A stretch of 64,000 bases of DNA from Nocardioides sp. J54 (GTDB taxonomy: Bacteria; Actinomycetota; Actinomycetes; Propionibacteriales; Nocardioidaceae). The stretch covers positions 1 to 64,000 of the forward strand of contig NZ_JAER01000009.1 in assembly GCF_000519005.1 (NCBI RefSeq), in the 5' to 3' direction. Below are positions 22,875-31,867 of this stretch, one piece after another. Made by a program: the position numbers and the translations under genes. Below the pieces are notes generated by a model. It worked only from the letters and a program-made list of their open reading frames with translations. It made no database searches and was not told where the DNA came from. Each line of letters starts with the position of its first letter. Within the stretch, counting starts at the first letter, position 1.

Positions 22875-23477
22875 TCAGGCCACCCGCGGGTGGCGGCGCC
22901 GGTAGACCCGGACCGCCACCAGCACGCCGACCGCGAGGCCGACCAGCCCGCCGATGCCCGGCGCCCGGTCGCCGCCGATCGCCACGCCGATCGCAATCCC
23001 CAGCGCGCTGAGCAGGATCGCCACGCTCGCCACGGCAGCGTTGAAGTACATCTCGAGCAGGAACACCTTCGAGAAGCTGTCGCCGCCGGCAGCCGGGCCC
23101 GACTGGGCGGCAGGACGCGCGGGCGCAGCCGGTTCCGGCGCAGCCGCGGGCGCGCCCGGGGAGAGCGGGATCGCCCGGACCACCGCCGTGACGGGCAACC
23201 GGCCGTAGATGTGCGGGATGGTCTCCTCGACGCCGGGGGCCGGCGGCTCGTCGACGACGGGTACGTCGAGCAGGTCGGTGTCGACCTGCAGCAGCACCAG
23301 CGGCTCGGACACGTCGGCGTAGAACCGGTCGCGCACCCCCGTCCACTGGTCCGCGCGGCTGGCGTGGATGAATCCCTCCTCGGCCAGCGACCGCCCGAGC
23401 GTCGACGTCGTGTAGACGCCGGCCTCCCGGGCTGCGGCCCACTCCGAGGCGAGCGCGATGTGGAAGATCGTGGCCAT
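22875..23477 (-). CDS. DUF952 domain fused to a two-helix membrane tail
   Basis: 200 residues. Residues 1-100 are a DUF952 domain (IFHIALASEWAAA, GFIHASRADQW, HIYGRLPV), a small fold of unknown biochemistry with a conserved His. Then comes an Ala/Pro linker (about 108-130) and two hydrophobic helices (about 140-190). DUF952 proteins are usually about 110 residues and soluble, so the membrane tail is unusual. It converges on ferritin with 1 bp between stops. Confidence 0.8.
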   Translation of the reverse strand: MATIFHIALASEWAAAREAGVYTTSTLGRSLAEEGFIHASRADQWTGVRDRFYADVSEPLVLLQVDTDLLDVPVVDEPPAPGVEETIPHIYGRLPVTAVVRAIPLSPGAPAAAPEPAAPARPAAQSGPAAGGDSFSKVFLLEMYFNAAVASVAILLSALGIAIGVAIGGDRAPGIGGLVGLAVGVLVAVRVYRRRHPRVA

Positions 23478-23527
23478 GACGGCGATCTTGCCAGCAGCCC
23501 CTTGCCATGTTCCCTACGGTGGTGGGC

Positions 23528-24724
23528 ATGAGCTCCGGTGCGGCAGGCGCGGGCCGCGGCAGGCGCAAGGCCGCCCAGCCCGGTCGCACGGTCGCGCGGG
23601 TGATCGTGGCGACGCTGGCCGCGCTCGGGCTGCTCACCGGCGTGGGGGTGGTGTGGGTCTACGCGAACTGGAACGGCAACCTCGATGTCCGCGACCTCGA
23701 CGCGCTGCTCTCCGACCGGCCCGACGACGCCGTCGAGGGGCAGGTCAACATCCTGGTGATGGGTGACGACACCCGCGACGGCAAGGGCAACCGGATCGAC
23801 GGCGAGGGTGGCGGCGGGTCGGACACGACCGTGCTGTTCCACCTCTCGGCGGATCGCAGCTTCGCCTACGGCATCTCCATCCCGCGCGACACGCTCGTCG
23901 ACCGGCCCGAGTGCACGCTCGACGACGGCACCGTGCTGTCGGCGAAGCCGGGCGCGATGTGGAACGAGGCCTACGCGGTCGGCGGACCGGCGTGCACCAT
24001 CCAGCAGTTCGAGCAGGTGACCGGCATCCGCACGCACAAGTACGTCGTGGTCGACTTCGCCGGCTTCAAGGGGATGGTGGACGCGCTCGACGGCGTGGAG
24101 GTCTGCATCCCCGAGGACATCGTGGACGAGGAGGCCGGCATCACCCTGCGTGCCGGGACCCGGGAGATCCGCGGCAACGAGGCGCTCAGCTACGTCCGGG
24201 TCCGCAAGGGCGTCGTCGGCGGCGACGGCACCGACCCGCAGCGGATCAAGCGCCAGCAGGCGTTCATGGCCTCGATGGTCGAGGAGGCCATGCGAGCGCA
24301 GATGCTGGCCCGCCCGGACCGGCTGGTCGGCTTCGTCAACGCGACCACCGACTCGCTGACGACCAACTTCGAGAACGTCGCCCAGATCGCCGACCTGGCC
24401 CGCTCCTTCCAGGGCATCGGGCTGGGCAACATCTCCTTCGTCACCACGCCCTGGGAGTACTCCACGACCCAGGAGGGTCGCGTGGAGTGGACCGACGCCG
24501 TCGACCGGCTGTGGGAGCTGGTGCGCAACGACCAGCGGCTGACGCCGGAGTTCCTCGACGAGGCGATCAGTGCGGCCGGTGGCCGCGCAGCCGGCACTCC
24601 CGGGTCGGGTGCGGACGCCTCCGGGGGCGCGAGCCGGACCCCGGACGCCTCAGGGCCAGCAGGCGCCGACGGCGGGGACAGCCGGACGCCAGACGAGCCG
24701 CCCGCCTCGCCCGGCCTCTGTTGA
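23528..24724 (+). CDS. LytR-CpsA-Psr (LCP) family glycopolymer transferase
   Basis: 398 residues: a basic cytoplasmic start, one membrane helix (about 23-47), the extracellular LCP domain (about 75-310) and a Ser/Gly/Asp-rich disordered tail. LCP signatures include NILVMGDD, SIPRDTLV and the arginine-bearing LSYVRVRKG. LCP enzymes move wall glycopolymers (arabinogalactan or teichoic-type) from lipid carrier to peptidoglycan. ATG 23528 follows TACGGT (23515-23520) by 7 nt, so it is likely leaderless. The gene is divergent from the DUF952 gene. Confidence 0.92.
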   Translation: MSSGAAGAGRGRRKAAQPGRTVARVIVATLAALGLLTGVGVVWVYANWNGNLDVRDLDALLSDRPDDAVEGQVNILVMGDDTRDGKGNRIDGEGGGGSDTTVLFHLSADRSFAYGISIPRDTLVDRPECTLDDGTVLSAKPGAMWNEAYAVGGPACTIQQFEQVTGIRTHKYVVVDFAGFKGMVDALDGVEVCIPEDIVDEEAGITLRAGTREIRGNEALSYVRVRKGVVGGDGTDPQRIKRQQAFMASMVEEAMRAQMLARPDRLVGFVNATTDSLTTNFENVAQIADLARSFQGIGLGNISFVTTPWEYSTTQEGRVEWTDAVDRLWELVRNDQRLTPEFLDEAISAAGGRAAGTPGSGADASGGASRTPDASGPAGADGGDSRTPDEPPASPGLC

Positions 24725-24736
24725 TCCTGCAGGTGT

Positions 24737-25435
24737 TCAGAACAGCCGGTCCTCGACGTTGTCGATGCCGCGCAGCGCGTCGTAGTCCACGACGGCGCAG
24801 GTGATGCCACGGTCCTCGGCGAGGACGCGGGCCTGCGGCTTGATCTCCTGGGCGGCGAAGATCCCGCGAACCTGTCCCTTGCTGGTGAGCAGCGGGTCGC
24901 GGTTGAGCAGCTCGAGGTAGCGGGTGAGCTGCTCGACGCCGTCGATCTCGCCGCGCCGCTTGATCTCGACCGCCACGCTGAGCCCGTCGCCGTCGCGGCA
25001 CATCAGGTCGACCGGCCCGATCGCGGTCGGGAACTCGCGGCGGACGAGGGTCAGGCCGGCGGCGAGGGTCGCGGGGTGCTCGGCCAGAAGCTCCTGCAGG
25101 TGCTTCTCGACGCCGTCCTTCTGCAGGCCCGGGTCGATGCCGAGGTCGTGCTCGCTGTCGTGGAGGATCTCGTCGACGAGGATCCGCAGGGTGTCGGGGG
25201 TCTGTCCCTTCGGCGCCCGCGCGGTGACCGTCCACTCGACCTTGCCGTCCTCGGTGGTGCCCTCGCGCACCGTGCACGGCGGCGACATCCAGTTCAGCGG
25301 CTTGTAGGAGCCGCCGTCGGAGTGCACCAGCACCGAGCCGTCGGCCTTGAGCATCAGGACCCGCGTCGCCATCGGCAGGTGGGCGGTCAACCGCCCTGCG
25401 TAGTCCACCTGGCAGCGCGCCACGACGAGTCTCAC
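24737..25435 (-). CDS. nucS: Mismatch-specific endonuclease NucS/EndoMS
   Basis: 232 residues: an N-terminal DNA-binding domain and a C-terminal PD-(D/E)xK nuclease with GPVDLMC, VAVEIKR and QLTRYLELL. It cuts both strands at G-T, G-G and T-T mismatches and replaces MutS/MutL in actinobacteria. The C-terminus ends EDRLF, like the sliding-clamp-binding tail described for the corynebacterial enzyme. Start GTG 25435. It is divergent from DUF167, 25 bp apart. Confidence 0.94.
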   Translation of the reverse strand: MRLVVARCQVDYAGRLTAHLPMATRVLMLKADGSVLVHSDGGSYKPLNWMSPPCTVREGTTEDGKVEWTVTARAPKGQTPDTLRILVDEILHDSEHDLGIDPGLQKDGVEKHLQELLAEHPATLAAGLTLVRREFPTAIGPVDLMCRDGDGLSVAVEIKRRGEIDGVEQLTRYLELLNRDPLLTSKGQVRGIFAAQEIKPQARVLAEDRGITCAVVDYDALRGIDNVEDRLF

Positions 25436-25460
25436 GGGGCAGCAACATACCCTCAGCCCC

Positions 25461-25808
25461 GTGGAGATCGAGCCCCAGCAGCCGTGGTGGCGTCCTGACG
25501 GTGCCGAACCCGGTGCCGACCCCGGTGCCCACCCCGGTGCCGACCCCGCCGGTACGACGACCTGGCTGCTCTCGGTGCGGGTGCAGCCCGGCGCCTCGCG
25601 CACCGGCGCGGCAGGTCCGACCGGGCCCGACGGTGCCGAGCTGAAGGTCCGCCTGGCCTCGCCGCCCGTGGACGGTCGCGCCAACGACGAGCTGGTGCGC
25701 TGGCTGGCGAAGGAGCTGGGCGTGCCCCGCTCGGCCGTCGAGCTGGTCCGGGGCCAGGCCTCGCGGTCCAAGCTGCTCCGGGTCGACACCTCGCAGCGCC
25801 GGCGCTGA
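25461..25808 (+). CDS. DUF167/YggU family protein
   Basis: 115 residues. The C-terminal 75 residues are the DUF167 fold ([47 protein letters not shown]), conserved but of unknown function. The first 33 residues are an extra tail with [12 protein letters not shown] built from 12-bp repeats. It is divergent from nucS. Confidence 0.88.
   Translation: MEIEPQQPWWRPDGAEPGADPGAHPGADPAGTTTWLLSVRVQPGASRTGAAGPTGPDGAELKVRLASPPVDGRANDELVRWLAKELGVPRSAVELVRGQASRSKLLRVDTSQRRR
25500..25547 (+). repeat. Four tandem 12-bp coding repeats
   Basis: Units GGTGCCGAACCC, GGTGCCGACCCC, GGTGCCCACCCC and GGTGCCGACCCC lie head to tail and encode the Gly-Ala-(Glu/Asp/His)-Pro arm of the DUF167 protein. Confidence 0.9.
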
Positions 25809-25868
25809 GCCGGGCGGCGGGCAGGCGCGCGCCGGCGGTGTGACCTCTGTCTCGATGTGTCCACATTG

Positions 25869-25882
25869 TTACCGACGGGTAG
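25869..25882. promoter_or_regulatory. Putative operator TTACC-N4-GGTAR, copy 2 (dehydrogenase promoter)
   Basis: TTACCGACGGGTAG ends 33 nt before the ATG at 25916. A CAGAAT -10-like hexamer at 25903-25908 would place the site over or just upstream of the -35 element. The ccr copy differs at two of 14 positions when read on its own coding strand. Confidence 0.65.
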
Positions 25883-25915
25883 AACTGGACCCCGGTGACT
25901 GCCAGAATCCGGCGC

Positions 25916-27082
25916 ATGACCTCGAACGAGCAGATCTTCAACACGCTGGTGCTGCCGTACCTCAACCATGCGGTGCGCACCTACGAGTCGGGCTACGCCT
26001 CGGTGGCCGACATCGACGCCGCCATGCGCTTCGGCTGCGGCTACCCCAAGGGCCCGCTGACCGTCGTGGACGAGATCGGCGCCGCGGAGGTCCGGGACCG
26101 CCTCGCCGCCCGCTACGCGGAGACCGGTGACCACCTGCACCAGCCCGCGGACCTGCTCGAGAAGCTGGCGGCCGACGGCCGCACCTTCGCCGACGAGGCC
26201 GCGGCCGCCGGCGCCGGCGCCGCGCCCGAGCTCAAGCACGACATCACCCGGGTCGGCGTGGTCGGCACCGGCACGATGGCCTCGGGCATCGTCCAGGTCT
26301 TCGCGCAGGCCGGCTACGACGTGGTCTTCGTCGGCCGCAGCCAGGACAAGCTCGACGGGGTCGTCGGCTACATCACCAAGAACCTCGACCGCGCGATCGC
26401 CAAGGGCAAGGGCACCGAGGCCGACAAGGAGGCCCTGCTCGGCCGCCTGACCGGCGCCCTCGAGCGCGACGCGCTCGCCGACGTCGACATCGTCGTCGAG
26501 GCGATCGCCGAGGACCTCGAGGTCAAGCTCGAGCTCTTCCGGGACCTGGACAAGATCGTCAAGCCGGGCGCCATCCTGGCCACGACGACCTCGTCGCTGC
26601 CGATCACGAAGCTGGGCGAGGCCACCGGCCGCCCGCAGGACGTCATCGGCATGCACTTCTTCAACCCGGCCCCGGTCATGAAGCTGGTCGAGGTGATCAC
26701 CACGTCCGCGACGTCCGCCGAGGTCGACGAGACCGTCCGCGCGCTGACCGCCAAGGTCGGCAAGGTCGGCGTCTCCGCCGGCGACCGCGCGGGCTTCATC
26801 GTGAACCTGCTGCTCTTCCCCTACCTCAACGACGCCGTGAAGCTGGCGGAGTCCGGCGAGGAGCTGGCGACCATCGACGCCGCCATCAAGGAGACCGCCG
26901 GCTTCCCGATGGGTCCCTTCGAGCTGCTCGACGTGGTCGGCAACGACGTGTCGCTGGCGATCCAGAAGGAGCTGCACGGCGAGTTCGGCGAGCCCGGCTT
27001 CGCCCCCGCGAAGACCCTCGAGGACAAGGTCACCGCCGGCGAGCTCGGCCGCAAGACCGGCAAGGGCTTCCACACCTACTGA
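25916..27082 (+). CDS. 3-hydroxyacyl-CoA (3-hydroxybutyryl-CoA) dehydrogenase, C-N-C domain order
   Basis: 388 residues. The NAD-binding domain begins at about 111 with GTGTMASG (117-124), contains the [14 protein letters not shown] motif with the catalytic His, and is followed by a normal C-terminal 3HCDH domain (about 285-388; [13 protein letters not shown]). Residues 1-65 are a second copy of a C-terminal-domain-like segment ([24 protein letters not shown]). It likely oxidises or reduces 3-hydroxybutyryl-CoA. The shared operator with ecm and ccr suggests that it feeds the crotonyl-CoA branch. Confidence 0.88.
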   Translation: MTSNEQIFNTLVLPYLNHAVRTYESGYASVADIDAAMRFGCGYPKGPLTVVDEIGAAEVRDRLAARYAETGDHLHQPADLLEKLAADGRTFADEAAAAGAGAAPELKHDITRVGVVGTGTMASGIVQVFAQAGYDVVFVGRSQDKLDGVVGYITKNLDRAIAKGKGTEADKEALLGRLTGALERDALADVDIVVEAIAEDLEVKLELFRDLDKIVKPGAILATTTSSLPITKLGEATGRPQDVIGMHFFNPAPVMKLVEVITTSATSAEVDETVRALTAKVGKVGVSAGDRAGFIVNLLLFPYLNDAVKLAESGEELATIDAAIKETAGFPMGPFELLDVVGNDVSLAIQKELHGEFGEPGFAPAKTLEDKVTAGELGRKTGKGFHTY

Positions 27083-27113
27083 GGCCCGCCGTGGTGCCCG
27101 ATAGGGTGCCCGC

Positions 27114-27902
27114 GTGACTCTTCACCACACGGCTCTCGGCTCTGCCGGGAGCCGTGTGGTGTTCCTGCACGGCCTCTTCGGCCAGGGCAAGAACTGGACC
27201 CAGGTCGCCAAGCAGCTCGCCGGGCAGCACCGGGTGCAGCTCGTCGACCTGCCCCACCACGGCCGGTCGCCGTGGTCGGAGCGCTTCGACTTCCTCGAGG
27301 CGGCCGACCAGGTCGCCGAGGTCCTCGCGGACGGCGGCGACCCCGTCACCCTCGTCGGGCACTCGCTGGGCGGCAAGGTCGCCATGGTCCTCGCGCTGCG
27401 CCGGCCCGACCTGGTCGAGCGGCTGTGCGTCGCCGACATCTCGCCGGTGACCTACCCCGAGGGCCGGGAGTTCCCCGGCTACTTCGACGCGATGCGCGGC
27501 ATGGACCTGGGCCGGGTCCAGCGCCGCTCCGACGCCGACCGGCTGCTCGAACCGGCAGTCCCGGACGCGACCGTGCGCTCCTTTCTGCTGCAGAACCTCC
27601 GCCGCGACCCCGAGGCACCCCAGGGCTGGAGCTGGCAGGTCAACCTCGAGGTGCTGCAGCGCGACCTCGACGTCATCAGCACGTGGCCCGAGGAGCAGCT
27701 GGCCGACCTGCCGCCGTACGACGGCCCGGTGCTGTGGCTGGCCGGCGCCCGGTCCGGCTACGTCCGGCCGGAGTACGACGAGGCGATGGACCGCTGGTTC
27801 CCGCGGAACCGGAAGGTCACCCTCAAGGACACCGGCCACTGGCTGCACTCCGAGCGCCCCGAGCTCTTCCTCGAGGTGCTGCGCCGCTTCCTCGGCGACT
27901 GA
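27114..27902 (+). CDS. Alpha/beta hydrolase (YbfF-like esterase)
   Basis: 262 residues with the oxyanion HG motif ([14 protein letters not shown]), nucleophile elbow GHSLGG, and the final His in DTGHWLHSE. The nearest recognisable relatives are YbfF-type acyl-CoA esterases or thioesterases; the substrate is unknown. GTG 27114 is 7 nt after TAGGGT (27102-27107), so the mRNA is probably leaderless. A very strong hairpin occupies codons 4-16 (separate entry). It is convergent with the endonuclease gene. Confidence 0.88.
   Translation: MTLHHTALGSAGSRVVFLHGLFGQGKNWTQVAKQLAGQHRVQLVDLPHHGRSPWSERFDFLEAADQVAEVLADGGDPVTLVGHSLGGKVAMVLALRRPDLVERLCVADISPVTYPEGREFPGYFDAMRGMDLGRVQRRSDADRLLEPAVPDATVRSFLLQNLRRDPEAPQGWSWQVNLEVLQRDLDVISTWPEEQLADLPPYDGPVLWLAGARSGYVRPEYDEAMDRWFPRNRKVTLKDTGHWLHSERPELFLEVLRRFLGD
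27124..27160 (+). repeat. Near-perfect 17-bp hairpin inside the first codons of the hydrolase gene
   Basis: ACCACACGGCTCTCGGC (27124-27140) and GCCGGGAGCCGTGTGGT (27144-27160) are complementary at 16 of 17 positions. The odd pair is a U-G wobble in RNA, and the loop is only TCT. It begins 10 nt after the start codon and encodes ordinary residues. It could block the ribosome on a leaderless message or be a palindromic element. Confidence 0.85.
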
Positions 27903-27919
27903 GCGCCGCGCCCGGCGGC

Positions 27920-29080
27920 CTACCAGATCGCCTCGGCGTACTCTGGGTGGTCGACGAACGGGTTGCGGTTGCCCTGGTAGTCGGCGTGGATGCGGTCGTT
28001 GCGGGCGCGCTCGGCCGCCGACACGGGGTCGGCTGCGTGCCAGGCCAACAGCACCGAGATCTTGCCGAGGTAGGGCGTGGAGCCGTTGGTGCTGTTGTTG
28101 AGCTCGAGGTCGGCGAAGCCGTCGCCGCCCTCGTAGCGCACCGCCATGTACATCAGGCCGCGTGCCACGTCGCCCTTGACGGCGTCGCGCGGCTCGAAGG
28201 AGTCGGCGTCGGTGAAGCACCCCGGGCACTGCGCGACCGCGGACCCGCCGTTGTCGAAGTCCTTGTTGCCGCGGGTGGAGTTGACCGTCACGTCCTCGGG
28301 GCGCAGGTGGTGCAGGTCGGTGCCGGGGCCGGCGCTGGTCCCGAAGCCGCCGTGGCCCTGCGGCCAGGTGTGCTCGCGGTTCCAGTCGTCGGGGTCGCCG
28401 CCGTTCGAGCTCTTCGGCACCGAGCGCCCCGAGTAGAACTCGATGACGTTCACGGAGCTCGCCGGGTCGGCGTCGGTCACCTCGAGCGCCTCCCAGACCT
28501 GGCTGTAGCTGAGCGTGGTGTGGCCGTCGATGATGTCGTGCAGCGCGGCGGCCAGGGCGCTGCCGGTCTTGCCGGCGGCGGCGTCGTAGTAGCCCGCGGG
28601 GACGCCCGGGTCGGTGGTGCCGCCCCCGGGTCCGCCGACCACGCTGAACGCGGTGCCGTCCTTGAGGCCGGCGTGGGAGAAGTACGCCGTGAGCCGGCCG
28701 GTCACGTCGACCTGCTTGCCGAGCAGCGACGGGTTCGACCGCAGGCCGAAGCCGGAGCGGAAGGCCGAGGGGACCTGCACGTAGACCATCTGGCTGGTCG
28801 CGGTGGTGCCGGGGGAGTCGGCCAGCGCGATCGCGTAGTCGCTGGGGAAGCCGCTGGTGACGACGGTCGTGGTCGCGGTCGGCTGCCCGACGACGTACCC
28901 GCGCACGGTGGCGACCGAGCCGTCCTGCCGGGCGACGGCCTGGCTGACGCTGATCGGTGCCGCCGCGGTCGACACCGCTGGTCGGGGCGCGACGAGCAGC
29001 GCGAGGGCGAGCGGGAGGGCGACGAGGGTGAGGGCGAGCGCGCCGGTGCGGCGACGTCGCATCCCGAGCATGCGAGTCAT
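27920..29080 (-). CDS. Secreted endonuclease I-type nuclease with OB-fold domain
   Basis: 386 residues: a signal peptide (about 1-40, basic start and long hydrophobic core), an OB-fold-like domain (about 44-150), then the His-Cys-type nuclease domain with NREHTWPQGHG and TDLHHLRPEDVTVNSTRGN, the signature of endonuclease I and BsuB-like extracellular nucleases. It probably degrades DNA or RNA outside the cell for nutrients. ATG 29080 has GGAGG about 9 nt upstream. Confidence 0.9.
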   Translation of the reverse strand: MTRMLGMRRRRTGALALTLVALPLALALLVAPRPAVSTAAAPISVSQAVARQDGSVATVRGYVVGQPTATTTVVTSGFPSDYAIALADSPGTTATSQMVYVQVPSAFRSGFGLRSNPSLLGKQVDVTGRLTAYFSHAGLKDGTAFSVVGGPGGGTTDPGVPAGYYDAAAGKTGSALAAALHDIIDGHTTLSYSQVWEALEVTDADPASSVNVIEFYSGRSVPKSSNGGDPDDWNREHTWPQGHGGFGTSAGPGTDLHHLRPEDVTVNSTRGNKDFDNGGSAVAQCPGCFTDADSFEPRDAVKGDVARGLMYMAVRYEGGDGFADLELNNSTNGSTPYLGKISVLLAWHAADPVSAAERARNDRIHADYQGNRNPFVDHPEYAEAIW

Positions 29081-29121
29081 GACAGGGATCCTCCACCCGC
29101 CGCGGCCCGCACCGCCAGAGG

Positions 29122-29670
29122 TCAGCCCTCGGCAGCCTCCTCGGCCTGGCGGGCCCGGTAGGCCGCGACGGCGTTGCGGTTGCCGCAGGTCGTGGAGCAG
29201 AACCGGCGGGAACGGTTGCGCGACAGGTCGAGGACGATGCCCTCGCAGGTCGCGTCGGCGCAGGTCGACAGCCGGGACATCTCGTGGGCGCGGACCACGT
29301 CGATCATCGCCATCGCGGTCTCCACCACGATCCGCTCCGCCAGCGGCCGGTCGGCGTCGATCGCGTGCAGGTGCCAGTCGAGGCCGTCGTGCCGCCGGAG
29401 CTGGGGGAGGGCGCGGGCCTCGCGGAGCATCTCGTTGAGGAGCCGCACCGCCTCGTCGCGGTCGGCGGTGAGCAGCGCGCGCAGCCGGGGGATCACGGCG
29501 CGGACCTGGTCGACCTCGGCCTGGTCGCCGTCGTGGCGGCCGGTGTAGCCGAAGTCGGCGTAGAAGTCGCCGAGCTCGGCGGGCGTGGTCAGGCCGACCG
29601 GCTCGAGGTCGGAGTTGACCAGCGTGACGGCTGCCTGGAGGGACACGGCGGTGTCATGGGTGAAGACCAC
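29122..29670 (-). CDS. ABATE-CGNR zinc-finger putative regulator
   Basis: 182 residues. An N-terminal ABATE-like domain (about 1-125) precedes a C-terminal CGNR zinc finger: CADATCEG, then RRFCSTTCGNRNAVAAYRAR. CGNR proteins are thought to be stress- or ligand-responsive DNA-binding regulators. Start GTG 29670. It is divergent from an EamA exporter with only 39 bp between starts, so it likely controls that gene and itself. Confidence 0.87.
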   Translation of the reverse strand: MVFTHDTAVSLQAAVTLVNSDLEPVGLTTPAELGDFYADFGYTGRHDGDQAEVDQVRAVIPRLRALLTADRDEAVRLLNEMLREARALPQLRRHDGLDWHLHAIDADRPLAERIVVETAMAMIDVVRAHEMSRLSTCADATCEGIVLDLSRNRSRRFCSTTCGNRNAVAAYRARQAEEAAEG

Positions 29671-29671
29671 T

Positions 29672-29701
29672 TTGACAGGTTACTGTACCGCCGCCTATCG
29701 T
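29672..29701 (+). promoter_or_regulatory. Promoter of the EamA transporter gene
   Basis: TTGACA (29672-29677), an 18-bp spacer and TATCGT (29696-29701), followed 8 nt later by the ATG at 29710. The start of the divergent CGNR regulator gene abuts the -35 element. The imperfect inverted repeat GGTTACTGTACC (29679-29690) lies in the spacer and is a candidate operator. Confidence 0.65.
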
Positions 29702-29709
29702 CATGAGTC

Positions 29710-30675
29710 ATGGCGACGTTGACTCGTGACACCTCGGGGCTGGGCCGCCGGGGCGCCGGAGCCGGACTGGCCCTGGCGCTCGTCTCCGCCGCCACCTTTG
29801 GGCTCTCCGGCGCCTTCGCCCGGCCGCTCCTCGACAGCGGCTGGAGCGCGGGTGGCATCGTCCTGCTGCGCATCGCCGTCGGTGCCCTCGCCGTGCTGCC
29901 GCTCGGACTGCGCGCGATGCGCGGGCGGTGGGGCCTGCTCCGGCCGGCGCTGCCGACCGTCGTCCTCTACGGCGTCCTGGCCGTCGCCGGCGCCCAGTTC
30001 TGCTACTTCTCCGCGGTGCGGACCATGGAGGTCGGGCCGGCGCTGCTCATCGAGTACACCGCCCCCGCGGCCGTCGTGCTGTGGATGTGGCTGGCCCACG
30101 GCGAGCGCCCCGGCGCGCTGACGATCGGCGGTGCGGTCGTCGCGGCCATCGGCCTGCTGCTGGTCCTCGACCTGTTCTCGGGCGCCGACTTCGACCTGGT
30201 CGGTGCGGCGTGGGCGCTGGGCGCGATGGTCGGGGCGGCGGCGTACTTCATCATCTCCGCCGACGACCGCAGCGGGCTGCCGCCGATGGCGCTGGCCACG
30301 GGCGGCCTCGTCGTGGGCGGCCTCTTCCTGGGCCTGCTGGGACTGGTGGGCCTGATGCCGGTCGCGTCGGCCTCCACCCACGTGGAGTACGCCGGCGTCG
30401 AGGTCGCGCCGTGGGTGGCCGTCCTCGCCCTCGGCCTGGTCACCGCCGCGCTGGCCTACGGCACCGGCATCGCCGCGATCCGGCGCCTCGGCTCGCGCCT
30501 GGCGTCGTTCGTCGCGCTGAGCGAGGTCGTGCTGGCCGTGCTGTGGGCGTGGGTGCTGCTCGGCCAGCTCCCCGGCGTCGTGCAGCTGCTGGGCGGCGTG
30601 CTCATCCTCGCCGGTGTCGTCGGCGTGAAGCTGGGCGAGCGCACGGTCGAGCACGAGGAGCCGGTGCTCACCTGA
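29710..30675 (+). CDS. EamA/RhtA-type DMT exporter
   Basis: 321 residues with ten hydrophobic segments in two EamA repeats. The family exports amino acids or metabolites (RhtA: threonine and homoserine), but the substrate cannot be told. Residues such as IEYTAPAAVVLWMW and RRLGSRLASFVALSEVVLAVLWAW are typical of the RhtA branch. Regulated probably by the divergent CGNR protein. Confidence 0.88.
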   Translation: MATLTRDTSGLGRRGAGAGLALALVSAATFGLSGAFARPLLDSGWSAGGIVLLRIAVGALAVLPLGLRAMRGRWGLLRPALPTVVLYGVLAVAGAQFCYFSAVRTMEVGPALLIEYTAPAAVVLWMWLAHGERPGALTIGGAVVAAIGLLLVLDLFSGADFDLVGAAWALGAMVGAAAYFIISADDRSGLPPMALATGGLVVGGLFLGLLGLVGLMPVASASTHVEYAGVEVAPWVAVLALGLVTAALAYGTGIAAIRRLGSRLASFVALSEVVLAVLWAWVLLGQLPGVVQLLGGVLILAGVVGVKLGERTVEHEEPVLT

Positions 30676-30691
30676 CCGGCCGCCTGACCGG

Positions 30692-31867
30692 CTAGCGCAG
30701 GTCCTGCCGCTTCACCACGACCTCGCGCACGACCAGCAGCACCGCCGCCGCAGCGGGGATCGCGAGCAGGGCGCCGACCACCCCGAGCAGGGCGGTGCCG
30801 ACCAGGGCAGCGATCACGATGACCGCGCCCGGCAGGTCGACCGACTTGCTCATCACCCGCGGGTAGATCACGTAGTTCTCGAACTGCTGGTAGACCACGT
30901 AGAAGATGACGCAGGCGATGCCGGTCTTGAAGTCGGTGGCGAACGCGATCGCGCTCACCACGACGGCGCCCAGGGTGGCACCGATCATCGGGATCACGTC
31001 GAGCACCGCGACGACGAAGGCCAGGGCGACGGCGTACTCCCCGATCGGGGTGAACCACAAGAACACCAGCGACGTCAGGCCGGCGCAGAGGGCCACGATG
31101 AACGCCCCGGAGACGTAGCCGCCGATGTTGCTGATCACCTTGTCGCCGAGCCGGGTGACCCGGTCGCGGCGCGAGGCCGGCGCGAGGCGGTAGATCGCGT
31201 GAGTGGTGGTCTTCAGCGACGCGAGGAAGTAGAGCGTCAGGACGACGATCACGAAGAGGTTGAAGAGCGCCGAGACGATCTTCAGCCCGAAGCCGAGGGC
31301 GCCACCGAAGAGCGCGGTGACGAAGTTCTCGTCGGTGATCTTCTCCTTGAGCTTGTCGATGATGTCGTACTCGCGGTTCAGCTCCTGGATCCGCTTGTTC
31401 TCCTGGAGCTGGTCCAGCCAGCCGGGCGCGTTGCTGGTGATCGACTGCACCTGGTCGGTGATCACCGGCACGATCGCGACCACGAACAGCGCGACCGTGC
31501 CCAGCGCCATCACGATCACCGTGGTGACCGCGATCGAGCGGCGCAGGCCGCGGCGCTGGAGGAACTCCACCGCGGGGTTGAGGCCCGCAGCGAGGAAGAA
31601 CGAGACGACGACGAGCATCAGCACCGAGCCGATGCCTGCGACGGCCTGGAAGAGCCACCACGCGCTCAGCGCGCCGAGCGCCCCGACGAAGCCGTAGTAG
31701 AAGGGCGAGCGCCGGTCGAAGGGCTCGCCGATCTGGCCGTACGTCGCCTCCTCGCCGTCGCCGGCGGTCGGCGCGGCGGGATCGACCCCACCGTGCTCGG
31801 CCACCCCGTCGACCTCGGTGTCGAGGTCGTCGGGGTGGCCGGTCGCAGTGTCGTCGGGGTGGCTCAA
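30692..31867 (-). CDS. AI-2E family permease (UPF0118)
   Basis: 391 residues with an acidic cytoplasmic start (about 1-45) and about eight membrane segments. Typical features include the long amphipathic middle region and PMIGATLGAVVVS near the C-terminus. Family members move small solutes or Na+/H+, and the AI-2 link is historical. Its start overlaps the stop of the coiled-coil gene by 4 nt, so the two are translationally coupled. Confidence 0.87.
   Translation of the reverse strand: MSHPDDTATGHPDDLDTEVDGVAEHGGVDPAAPTAGDGEEATYGQIGEPFDRRSPFYYGFVGALGALSAWWLFQAVAGIGSVLMLVVVSFFLAAGLNPAVEFLQRRGLRRSIAVTTVIVMALGTVALFVVAIVPVITDQVQSITSNAPGWLDQLQENKRIQELNREYDIIDKLKEKITDENFVTALFGGALGFGLKIVSALFNLFVIVVLTLYFLASLKTTTHAIYRLAPASRRDRVTRLGDKVISNIGGYVSGAFIVALCAGLTSLVFLWFTPIGEYAVALAFVVAVLDVIPMIGATLGAVVVSAIAFATDFKTGIACVIFYVVYQQFENYVIYPRVMSKSVDLPGAVIVIAALVGTALLGVVGALLAIPAAAAVLLVVREVVVKRQDLR

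Noticed and set aside
29679..29690. GGTTACTGTACC as a member of the TTACC-N4-GGTAR family
   Set aside because: Half-sites and spacing differ; it is more likely to be the operator of the local CGNR regulator, if anything.
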